Assembly: GCF_029784155.1 (NCBI RefSeq)
Contig: NC_073691.1
Span: forward strand, 25,123,011 to 25,187,010
Direction of reading: 5' to 3'
DNA length: 64,000 nucleotides
Source of the DNA: Uranotaenia lowii
Lineage: Eukaryota > Arthropoda > Insecta > Diptera > Culicidae
Shown here: positions 47,046 through 57,697 of the stretch, piece by piece
How the letters are laid out: every line of letters starts with the position of its first letter
Position numbering within the stretch: the stretch's first letter is position 1
Translations under genes and position numbers: made by a program
Notes under the pieces: generated by a model
What the model was told of the DNA's origin: nothing
The model's input: only the letters and a program-made list of their open reading frames with translations
Database searches by the model: none

Positions 47046-48602
47046 GTCAGGCCCGTGCGCTGGACCCTTCCGGGGGGGTTTTCAAAATTCAAATTTAGAT
47101 AAAATTAATAACAATACCAAAAAAAAAACAATTGAAAAGGAAAGGGTTTTCTTACACCATTTGTCACTCATGTTCAACACAAAAACTAAAAAAATGACTG
47201 ATAAGCAAAATTTTGGAAACATATAACAATGAATGTTTCAAATTTTCGATAAGTCAAGAAAGTAAGAAATAAATTAGTTTCAAAAGAATTTATTAGCAAA
47301 TTTAAAATTAAAAAATATCTGAATTCTAAAATAAATGTCAAATCTTGTACAAAACTTAGCATGAATAGATGTTAGGAAAATGATAATAATTGTTAATTTT
47401 TATTCATCTAATTCTTTTCCTCATTTTTAACTGGAAGTTTAGTGAGAAATTCCGCTGTATTTTTTTAATTTGAACAAAAAATATTTAATCACGATTTAAA
47501 ATGTAAATTACCGATTACTGAATAAGAAATGAATTTTGAACAGAATTTATTCAATGTTTGATGTTTTAATTTAATTTTATAAAAAGAAGAATATATTTAT
47601 AATTATTTTAAAAGTGCCAGTTATAGAAGCCAGACATAAAACCTTTAATAAAGTAAAATCCTCCATGTTCAACTACACTGACAAAGAAATGTTAGAAAAT
47701 GAGTAATTATGTGAATGATAAAAACTGATAAACAATTAAAAAAAATGAGTTCAAAACTTTTGTTATTAACACTGCGTATTAACATTTATTTTGAAAGTTG
47801 CTACTTAGAACAATTTTTCAAACTTTTTAGATTAATTTAAAAATCATGATCGATCCAAAAATATGATTTCATATAAAAAATATTAATAAAAAGTTTTTAA
47901 AGTTTCAATCGCAGGTTTTTAAGCTTTGAATTACAAGCTCTGAGTATTTTGTCTCTTTTGATTAAAATATTGGGTCCTGAAAGAACAGAAGGTTGAAATT
48001 ATGTTTTTTTTAATTTAAAATTTGGAGTTAAAGGCTTATGGTTGAAGAACACAAAAATTTAGAATTTAAAAACCAGGAAACAAGTGTTAAAAATATGTCT
48101 TAAAAATTTAAAAAGTTTGATTTAAAAAAATCCGGCAAGTTGATTATAAAATTGAAAAAAAAAACTGTACAATAAAATTCGGTAGATTTATTTAAAAAAT
48201 TGAAAAAACAGTATGGAAATAAAAAAGATTAGTTTTTAAAATCATTTCAGGAAGAGTTTTTTCAATAAACATGTTTCATCATAACCATTTTGGTGCTTAT
48301 TTTTTCAATTATAGATTTGGTAAATAGTGTCCTCAACTAGAAATTTTGTCAAATTCGGCCATTTAGTTTTGGTAATAAAGAGTTTATTACTAGTAAAATT
48401 GATAGATAACTGATTATGGAAAAATGTCATTACAAGTATTTTTGACATCACAGCAGAAAGTGTAAAAAAAACTTGATTCTATTTAAAGCTCATTAATTCA
48501 TATAAAACTTTTATTTCTAAATAATATGTTTTTGATTTGAGTTTTTGTAAAAAGAAAGTGCAGAAACTTCTCTGAAGGTTTTAAATTATTTTCATTTCAA
48601 TA

Positions 48603-48926
48603 ACAAACCCACCGTACGAGGAAAGGTGTGCTCTGATATGTCTAACCTCACTCGAAAAGCGGCGCGTCGAACTGCAGCAAGGTTTTATATTCGACACATT
48701 GACCAACCGTATTGACTGTGCTTACATTCTACAACGTGTTAACATTTATGTACCAACGAGAACACTTCGACAATGTCAGTTTCTTTCAATTCCTCACCAC
48801 CGTACTGCCTATGGCCAAAACCACCCTATTGACAAGTGTTGTGAACTTTTTAATTTAGTGTATAATTTGTTTAATTTTAATATGTGCAAACGTCGTTTTA
48901 AAATAGGCTTAAGAAGAATTTCCTAG
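48603..48926 (+). pseudogene. C-terminal fragment of a Jockey/CR1/R1-like LINE ORF2
   Basis: An open frame without a start codon encodes about 108 residues: PPYEERCALICLTSLEKRR near the start, then QGFIFDTLTNRIDC, NIYVPTRTLRQCQFL, HRTAYGQNHPIDKCC and FNLVYNLFNF to a stop at 48,926. This pattern (EER...L..RR, DLL..KID, R.R..F, HRTNYG..PL) is typical of the extreme C-terminus of Jockey-, CR1- and R1-type ORF2 proteins. The reverse transcriptase is missing, as expected for 5' truncation. A short 3' UTR and AAATAAATAATAATAAAT tail follow to about 48,985. It is nested in the hAT-like element. Confidence 0.75.
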
Positions 48927-49569
48927 TTTTTAAGTCATCAGTCTGTACGGTAATGAAACCAAAGACGAAATAAATAATAATAAATATAAAAGCTGATAGA
49001 AATATTGCATACATATTTAGATTCGGGGAACCCAAATTAGTTGAAATTACCGTTTAAATTCAATGCACCTAAAAAAAAAATAATTTTTGTGGCCTTGTGT
49101 AAATTTTTACAACCCTTTTTTTAAGTATTTAGAAGAACAAAAAACACGAAATAAAATTGAGTCTGAAATTGTTTTTTAAAGAATATTTCATATCATCATA
49201 ACATTTGTTATGACATAAAAGATTTTTTTTCATAAAAAAATGGTTCATTTCAATCTCAATCTTAGTTACACTTCTTAATAAAAACCCATTCTAACTAAAG
49301 ACGAGATAGGGTTTATGTATATCAAGTTTTGAGTTCCAATACAAAAGGTTGATTGAACTAAAAACTAGAATCTACAATCAAAGTTAGTTTCAATTCACGA
49401 ACGTCAAATAATGTCGTAGATCGAAATGTCTCAAGCCAAGGGGGATTCATGGCGAAATTCCGCCGGAGGCGAAAAAAATTTCTGACTGACTGATCAAGTA
49501 ATATACCGTTACTACCGTCAAAAATAACACGCGCAATTCAAATTACTTTTTCATTGGTTTATTATCGGT

Positions 49570-49699
49570 GAAAAAAGTGACTTTTGGTGATAAAAGTGAC
49601 CATTTTTCGGAAAATAGTGACTTTAGTGACCAAATGATGAAAAAAGTGACTTTTTAGTGACTGACCCAAAAAAAGTGACCAAGTCACTAAAAAGTGACT
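49570..49699. repeat. Right subterminal AGTGAC repeats of the hAT-like element
   Basis: About eight AGTGAC(T/C) words and one inverted GTCACT occur immediately inside the right terminal repeat. Their main orientation is the same as at the left end, not mirrored. Confidence 0.7.
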
Positions 49700-49719
49700 C
49701 GCTACCAGCCCTGACATTT

Positions 49720-51530
49720 GCGGTTTATGTGTCGCTTTGAAAGGAATGGTTACAAAGTTAAAATTATGACATTCTTAATATTATGTTTATTAAAAAAAAG
49801 GAGTTGCATTACAATGTTGAAAAATTATGTTATTAAGAGCTAAATTTTATTGTTTTCAATTTCATGTGAAATCAAAAATAAGATTTTGACCAAGTTTGTT
49901 TTATATTATGGATCACTGTGCATCAGCAGAGATGACGACGTTTGTTTTCCATAGGAAAGGAATATGCGAAGGAAGCGCTGCCGAGTTTGGATGATGATTT
50001 TGCATGAGTGCGAGTGGGATGCAGCTTGAATTTCACCCAGCTTGTAAATTTGTTGTTCGCTTCCATTGGCTATAGTCCCCAAACGAACGAGTGAGATGCA
50101 ATCTATTTCAATCATTCTGGCTGGAGTGAGCGATAGTTTGTCTTGTTTTGCTATCCGGATGTACGCAAACGATTGCTAGAAAATTCCTAAGGGCGACATT
50201 TTAAATATGTAGGTATGATTCAAAGAATTGTTCGCTTACTTGAGTTTTAGCTTTAGCTTGCTTCTTGCCTCGGTCATAATGGTTTTTAAAATGTCTCTCC
50301 TCCTTTTATGGGAGTGGAATAAAAAAATATGAACATTCACTATCGTATGTTAACTTCAATGGAAACAGATCTATCATGATTTCATTTTAAAAAATTGAAC
50401 AAACGATTTGTTTGCTCGGTTAATAAACATATTTATGTTAACCAATGCAATATTTTCGAACCTATTTGTTCTAGATTGGCATTCTGATAATAGAAATTTT
50501 AAACACAACAAAAACTGAAACAAACAAATGAAACTTTTTTACGTAAGATTATAATTCTGCACGCAAATATCGATTCTAAAAATTGGTTGACATTCCGTAC
50601 TTTCGACATTTTGAAAACAACACAGAACATTGTTGTGCTTCCTTCCAGGATATTATCAACGAATTCGTGGAGGCTGTTGTTGTATTAGTGAGGCAAATTT
50701 CTTCTAGAGGCGGCCAATTTAAGGAACTTATAAAGGGCCACAATTCGGAACGGGGGCCACAATAAGGAGCATTTCAATCAATAGTTTAATCAGGTTTATA
50801 TCAAATTATCCACCGCTTTAAAGCAAGGACATATTTTTACTACATTTCAGACTAGTAAGCAATCATATTTGTCGAAGGACTTTTGAAGGTACATATTACA
50901 GGAAGACTACAATCATGGGAAATATAGCCAACCATGCCTTAGGGTCCAAGTTCGGGTACATTTACCCTATACCATTTTTTTCTCTCTAGAGTTACGAAGA
51001 TTTGGAATGAAATGACTCCGAAGGTACAATGTAAGTGACTTCCTTGAAGGATTTTTCATCCAATTTTTTAACACAAGGTATATTTTCCCAAAAATTTGAA
51101 AACCAAGGGCGTGGGAAATTCCGCTCGGCGCCAGAAGATTTTATGAAGGTTGAATGCTCATCCCTTCACTATCAAAATAAGTAAGGAAAGAACTTTCACT
51201 TCTCACTTCTCTTCTGTGATATAAAGTAAATCAAATAGCAAGAAAAGCAGTGAACAGCAGTCTCTAGAGCAGTTTGCAGACCTAAAATTTAAAAAAAAAA
51301 ATGACGCCTCCAATCAAGTTGTACCTCAACAACTTTGTTGGGATTAAGTCATTTAATTTTTGGCGGTGTCTGTTGGACTTCTATCTTGTGAGAAAAGGGG
51401 AAACGGACACTTCTGCCCACGTAAATTAACCATTGAAATTCCACCGAGCTAGCTAGAGAGCGGAAAAAAACAAAACAAACCCGAAACGAATCGAAACAGA
51501 CAAAAAAAAAATCGAAAAAGGAAATCTTAC
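49720..51530. other. Noncoding; part next to 51,530 may be intron
   Basis: Nothing recognisable. If the minus-strand exon ending at 51,531 is real, its intron begins here. Confidence 0.35.
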
Positions 51531-51636
51531 TTGCAACTTTCGGCGATGGGTTTTGGTTTGTTTTTGTGCTTTTCACGTTTCGGGTTGTTTTGGTCAACAT
51601 TGTGGCAGGTTCGAAATTTCCGTTTTGCTTTGCCAT
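51531..51636 (-). CDS. Candidate small first coding exon (35 codons plus one base)
   Basis: On the minus strand an ATG at 51,636 in the context CGCAAATGGC opens a frame of 35 residues (MAKQNGNFEPATMLTKTTRN and on), rich in K, T and N, up to a donor-like CAA|GTAAGA at 51,531/51,530, phase 1. The start context and donor are good and the composition differs from the flanks. The same frame continues as an AT-rich run in both directions, so chance cannot be excluded. No family is recognised. Confidence 0.35.
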
Positions 51637-54600
51637 TTGCGAATCGCGGTGAATTGTTGTTGACTTAATTTGTTGTGGCTCTAGTTTATTTTCTTCTTTT
51701 TTCTTGAACTTCCCTCTTTCGATTTTCTGACTGTCGGTCAAACGTTGATGAGAGATGGTGTGAAAAGAAGGCACGCCTTTCAAGAGGAGAGCTATACCGA
51801 AATTTAACTCGAGAAAAAAAACCATCCATAACGCTCCAGATTAAGTATAACGAATTATTTCCGCTTTAGACATGAGGTGCGTTTTCTATCGAGTTTTAAG
51901 GGTATACAAAATGGTCCAATTAAAAAAAAAATTGTTTATACCCGATTTTCTACTGTTCCATCAATGAGAGGTTAAAGGTAAAAATTCATCAAAAAAATTT
52001 ATCCCACATACATGATGTATTTTGAAATCTTGTAATACCGAAACTGGAATCACATAAAGTTAAAAAAAAAAGTTCGCCAATGAATTGCAGCAAATGACTA
52101 CTTCTATTTGAGGACAAGTTTGGACTTTTGCATTTGCGTCGACTTCGTTTCGAAGTCCGAGGTGGTCCAAAACCATTTTTATATGAAGCGAGTAATTTAG
52201 GACCCCTTTCGAATTTAATCATCTTTTGCCAGACTGCACCGTTGCCGTTCAAAAACTGCAATAATAATAATAAAAATTAAAGGGTCCAACGCAATCGGAC
52301 AGGTCGACCCACGCAAAACCGTTATGGGGATATGTTGATTTCACTTTCTTTTAATGTAGGGGTTTTTTTTCTCATCGACGTAAACGTCCGATAGTCAAAT
52401 TGCTGGTGTGGTACCCCAGCGAAAATTCTCCACCACGTTCCAATGTATTCAGCCTCAGAAAACGTCAATGATGGACAGTCCTCCGAAGTTGAGACCATGG
52501 ACGCCACGTCAGATTCTTCCAAGAGACCGGGTCCAAATCCGGAATGGGCGAACCGAAAAACGCATAAATAACTAGATCAACTGTGTATGCAGTCGCCCAG
52601 AGTTGTTGAGGGTAAAAAAGTGAGTACACAATGTTACTGTTGAAGAAAATATTTACGAGAACCAGGGATTTTGAAAGAAGGGCAAGGAGGGACACATTTG
52701 AATGTTGAGAGGGAGGGGCACTGCATTCAGTATTCCGTCGAGAGAGTCAGAATCATGTGTGTTACATAAAAAGCCGGCTGGTCTCGTTGTTGTTATTGTT
52801 CTATTTATAGCCACCTGCCACTAAAGTTTTGAACTGAATTTTCCCCCCATTCAGCGTCACCTCTTCTAACGCTTTTTAAACCTTAAAAAGGTGGGAGGGG
52901 AAACTGTTAACAGATTTGTTTGCTAGTCAGTAGAGTATGAATTTCCCCCCCAGACTCTATTTGTAGTCGACTGCAAGCTTCATTTCACGTCTATTTGTTG
53001 ATGAAGTTTGGATCAGTGATGCGTGCCGTCTACTAGCGACCTGACGTATGAGAAGTTTTTCCATAGATTATGGACAAATTGCTGAGGAAAGTTTGACGGG
53101 GAGAGCAGGGTGATGTCTAAATTGAGGTATATGTTCGGTTGAGCGTGGATAATAACTTTTTTTATATCTTCATTAGATCCAAGCGGGAAATTTGGATTGG
53201 AATTTCGAGACAGATGAGCAACAACAGCCCAGAAAATGATGATCAAATAATCTGAAAATTAAGCTGGAAATAGTTGTTTTTTAAATCTAAAAACAAAAAA
53301 CTGAATAAAAATAGGAAGGTTTTAATAAAATATTCAAAATGAATTTTACAAACTTAGAAAGTAAAGCTAGATTAGAATTAAGAAATCGGCCTTATTTCCT
53401 AACTAATCTCAATCAAATAACCTAATAAATTGAGCTGGTCAGTCCTATGGCCGACAATCTAGCAGTAAAATTTGTTCAAAGATAAAAAATAGGTCAGTCA
53501 GACCCTTGTCAATTAGTGGAATATTGTCTTATCGATGTAGGTTTGTTAGATTTATGTTCCTCAAACACAAACCATACAATTCCAATCTTCAATGGTCCAA
53601 TAAATGCAAGAAAAAGTCCGGCGAGAGACCCCACACTGCATTGGGGTCCAGTCCATTTCACTTTTTTTTCTTTCTCCCTCTCAATATATGACTGTCATTT
53701 GGCGAATTCCCGATTTGCACAGAGAGCCGGCAGACAGTCCAATAACAATAAAAACCGAACCATTTCAGCGGTCAGTTCGGCAATAAAAACGATTGAATCC
53801 TGGCATCGAAAGAGACTTTGGCACAGACCCAAGTATAGGGTTCAATAATTCGCCACAAATCCACACAAGAAAAGCGCAGAGTTCCAATTCACAAAAGTAT
53901 GAATTGGAGCCCCCCTCCTCTTCTTGGGGGAATGATTTCTTTCACTTCTCGTTTTTTGCAACTTATTAACGATCACTTTCTGGGGCGGTTTTCCTTTCGT
54001 TCAGTCAGATCGGACTTAGCAATGCAACACACATCTAATTAATGTCCCATGGGAAGTTGTTTGTTGTGCTTTCGTTTTAATGGGATTGAAGTTAAGATGT
54101 GAAGGCCCACCCAGCTTAAATAATTGTCAATTTTTATCAAATGGAATTTCCTCTTTTATAGTGTGTGAGGTAAGGTAATGAATGCATTAAAATCATTCAC
54201 ACTTATCAATGTAAGTTTTTTTTTTAATTGTTCAATCAATATTTGTAAAAAAAACATTTTTTTCTCCAATTCAATTTTTAACATACCTTTTCTAACAGTT
54301 TTGAAATTGTAGATAGGAAAGCTTTAAAATTTTCGTAAAAAAAAGAAAAGACCAAAAGAATTTTAAATACACCTTTTCGACCGGCATCACTCCGTGTTGT
54401 TGAAATTTTGAGTGCAGAAAAAAATAATTTCAATTTTGTTCCGGTTTGGTGAAAGTTTGTTTATATTTTTTGTTTTTAAAAAATTACATCAAAAATTTTG
54501 TTAGATACTCATAAGTTGTATTGTTTGTCTTTGTTTTTTTCCCTGTAATTTTATTTTTGTTTGTGATAATTTTTCCTGTTTTTCTTAGTTATTATGTTTG

Positions 54601-54655
54601 TTTAAAACTTCTTTTGGTATTTTCACATTATTTTTAAATTCTCTTTTATTTATCA
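51637..54655. other. Noncoding, moderately GC-richer at 52,000-54,100
   Basis: Several short ORFs exist (for example minus strand 52,322-52,522) but none has a known motif or a supported splice structure. This could be upstream DNA of the candidate exon at 51,636. Confidence 0.35.
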
Positions 54656-56048
54656 CTAGCTGACCCGGTGTGCATTGCTACACCTTGTAAAAATAAATTT
54701 AATTTGTAAAAATTTATTCAAATTTAGATTTTTGTAAGCATTTTTTTTTTAATCAAACCCCATCATGGTTTAGAACCAACAACTTTGAAATGAGAGCTGC
54801 AGCTGGAGTTCCTAATCGCAATTCAAAGATGGTATATAATATCTACTGGAGCTTGATCTCTAAACTTGTTTTTCAAGATCTGAAATTTGAACCCTGTTTT
54901 TAAAGCTTCATAATGACTCAAATAATGTCAATATTTATGGATTTTCCACCTTTTTTCCCAAATTGGGAAGTCACGAACTTTCATAAAATCATTTGTCACA
55001 TCTATTTTTGAGTTATGCCAAATATCCGCACGCAAAAAATCCCTCTTTTAAAATTTGGTCCCTTCTTTGAAAAGCTCTTTATCTTAAACTTACATGGGAG
55101 TTCCCTCATCTTTTCCAATTTTGTCCCCCACTGCTTGAGGAAGGTAGGCTGATTTACCTGGCTCGAGTTAACATAAATTTCTAATTGAAAGAAAAAGATT
55201 GCACATTGCACATTGTACTTTATGGAAATAGAATTTTGAAAACAGATCAATAGCGTGAATCGGGACAGTTTTTTTAGTATATTCCTAAAATTGCTCCTGA
55301 TTAGCTTTAGATGAAGAATTTTTAGGAAAAAATTAGCTATCGAATTTTGAAAAAAAAAACGATGGAAAGGATTTTTAATAAATATTTTCAAACAGCTTTT
55401 TTCACCATCCTCGCCTTTCGAAGCAGTTTGAATATCTATCCTTTTTGCGCCAAAATTGTTTTAAAAAAATATTTCGCCATATTCCAAACTCGTGGACATG
55501 AGACATTAGCATCAGAACTAAATTTATATATTTTAGACAACAAATGCTATATGGACAACAAATATGGAAGTATTTTTGCAAATCTTTCAATTGCTTTTGA
55601 TTCGATTGATAAAACACCAATCCGTGTTCTAGGCGTCATTTATTTCCACGTGCTGACATATCTAGGTAGGTTGCATATCGCCCCCACGTGCGTAAGAAAT
55701 ATAGGTACTTGGTTGAGAAACAGGCGCCTAATTGTTAATTTTTTCCAGCGATCAATGAACAGTATGCTTTGGTTACTATCCAATTGCGACGACATTTCTC
55801 AGACCATAGAGACGAAAAACAAACCCCTCAAAGAAAAGAAAATCTCTAAAAATGGATGTCATGACTTTCCAATTTCAGATTTTGGTAAAAATAATGTAGG
55901 TGTAGGTATGTTTCATTCGATCGGCAAAATGTCAATCTGGGTCACATCTAGGCGTCATTCATAACCATGTGCTGTACAAATGAGCAAGGAATCAAGTAGA
56001 AAAAAATCACATCAAGGCTTCATATCGCCACCACTTGCATTGAAAATA

Positions 56049-57339
56049 CACTGCCGGCCAAAAGTTTGGGATCACCCGCTAAAAAACATGCAAATTTTGA
56101 TCGTTCATATCTCAGCCGTCTTAGGACATATTGCAAATCTTCTGATCTCATTTGAAAGAAGATGAGCAATAGCTATTTTGGAGGTATTTTGCCCATATAT
56201 AATGTTTCCCTACTAACAAATAAAGTTTTATAGCACGCTATTAGACCAAGTTTTGGTTTTATAAGGGGCTTAAGGAGTCTTATAAAACAATCGGTGTTAC
56301 TTGGGTTTTAGTTTTGCACCTTAAACTTAACCAAAACTTAGAACATTTTCAAAAAATCGCACTCAATATTCAAAGCCGATCATCTTGCGATAGGGTGGAC
56401 CAAATTTCAAAATTTGAGTTGCATTAGAATCCTTATTGTATACTTCTCAAAACACAATCAAAAAAATTTGTGCAAAAATTTAGGAATGTACTATTAATTA
56501 ATAAAATAGACACTTAAGTTATCGTCCAAAAGTTTGGGATCACCCCTAGTATGGTGTATCGGCCAAAAGTTTGGGATCATTCTTTTAAAAACATGCAAAT
56601 TTATCTCATTCATATCTTTCTCATCTAACATCGGATTGCAGATCTGAAGGGTGCATTTGGAAGCTTAGGAATTGTTGATTTTTCATAAATTCACTAAAAA
56701 ATTATATTTTAAATCCATAACCATAAAAAATTCACAATCATAAGTGTGAATTTTCAAAAAACAATTAATTTCAGGTAAATTTTTTATGGTTATCACTTTA
56801 AAATATAATTTTTTAATGAATTTCAGGAAAAACAACAATTCTTGAGCTTCCAAATGCACCCTTTAGATCTGCAATACGATGTTAGATGAGAAAGATATGA
56901 ATTAGATAAATGTGCATGTTTTTGGCCGATACACCATACTGAGGGGTGATCCCAAACTTTTGGACGATAACTTAAGTGTCTATTTTATTAATTAAAAGTA
57001 CATTCCTAAATTTTTGCACAAAATTTTTTGATTGTGTTTTGAGAAGTATAGAATAAGGATTCTAATGCAACTCAAATTCTGAAATTTGGTTCACCCTATC
57101 GCGAGATGATTGGCTTTGAATATTGAGTACGATTTTTTGAAAATTTTTTAACTTTAGGTTAAGTTTCAGGTGCAAAACTAAAACATTATTTATGAGCAAA
57201 ATACCTCCGAAATAGCTATTGCTCATCTTCTTTCAAATGAGATCAGAAGATTTGCAATATGTCCTAAGACGGCTGAGATATAAACGATCAAAATTAGCAT
57301 GTTTTTTAGCGGGTGATCCCAAACTTTTGGCCGGCAGTG
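56049..57339. mobile_element. Palindromic Tc1/mariner-type MITE (1,291 bp), TA duplication
   Basis: The ends CACTGCCGGCCAAAAGTTTG are inverted, and pairing continues almost through both arms (about 400-500 bp each), making a giant foldback. TA flanks both sides (56,047-56,048, 57,340-57,341). Helitron H4 has the empty site GAAAATATGCTTGG at about 59,926-59,939, which proves the borders. TA targeting and these ends fit Tc1/mariner. No transposase is present. The left arm has about 90 bp not found in the right. Confidence 0.88.
56552..56936. mobile_element. Second MITE (385 bp) at the centre of the first
   Basis: Inverted ends TGGTGTATCGGCCAAAA are flanked by TA (56,550-56,551 and 56,937-56,938). 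Removing it leaves the two outer arms joined at GATCACCCCTAG-TA-CTGAGGGGTGATC. Its arms pair internally with AAGCTTCCAAATGCACCCTT-type sequence. The right arm lacks about 19 bp of the left, including GTTTGGGATCA. Confidence 0.65.
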
Positions 57340-57697
57340 TATGCTTGGTAGAGAAATTCGCGCCAAAATATTCCCACTGATCAGTATGCTATGCCATGGT
57401 TACTATCCTCTCACGACGTTGGCTTGCGACGCCTCGACCATGGAGACAAAAAACAAACCGCCCAAAGGAAAAAAAATCTCGAGAAAATGGATGTCATGAC
57501 TTTAATTTGTTTCGAAAAACTACAAATTTTGTATGGAAGCCCCCTCTCCCTTAAGTCTGAGCGGTTTGTAACTATCACAAAAACCATCTCCGGCACCAAA
57601 AAGCCTCAGATACCAAGTTTCACGATGATCGGTTCAGTAGTTTCCGAGTCTATAGGGAACAGACAGACAGACAAACATTCATTTTTATATATATAGA

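Larger units (their letters stand above)
46889..49713. mobile_element. hAT-like non-autonomous DNA transposon, 2.8 kb
   Basis: Perfect 14-bp terminal inverted repeats CAGGGCTGGTAGCG (46,889-46,902 and 49,700-49,713) are flanked on both sides by ACATTT (46,883-46,888 and 49,714-49,719). Ends starting CAGGG fit hAT elements, whose usual duplication is 8 bp; only 6 bp match here, so the superfamily is tentative. AGTGAC(C/T) words cluster just inside both ends, in the same orientation. No transposase is encoded. The interior holds a LINE fragment at 48,603-48,985. Confidence 0.75.
54656..57697 (-). mobile_element. Helitron H3, non-autonomous, carrying a palindromic MITE
   Basis: On the minus strand the element starts TCTATATATATAAAAATGAA at 57,697 with a GTCTGTCTGTCTGT stretch. 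It ends GGTGTAGCAATGCACACC, a short hairpin, then GGGTCAGCTAG at 54,656, followed by T. It closely matches H4 but lacks about 0.9 kb present there at roughly 58,443-59,415. No protein is encoded; the 205-residue plus-strand ORF at 55,347-55,964 has no domain and is not conserved as an ORF in H4. It contains the MITE at 56,049-57,339. Confidence 0.8.

Noticed and set aside
52322..52522. Minus-strand ORF starting MEESDVASMVS as a coding exon
   Set aside because: Balanced composition is suggestive, but there is no good donor or acceptor arrangement and no motif.
55347..55964. 205-residue plus-strand ORF in Helitron H3
   Set aside because: No domain, and the corresponding sequence in the sister Helitron H4 is not open; it is antisense to the element and probably chance.
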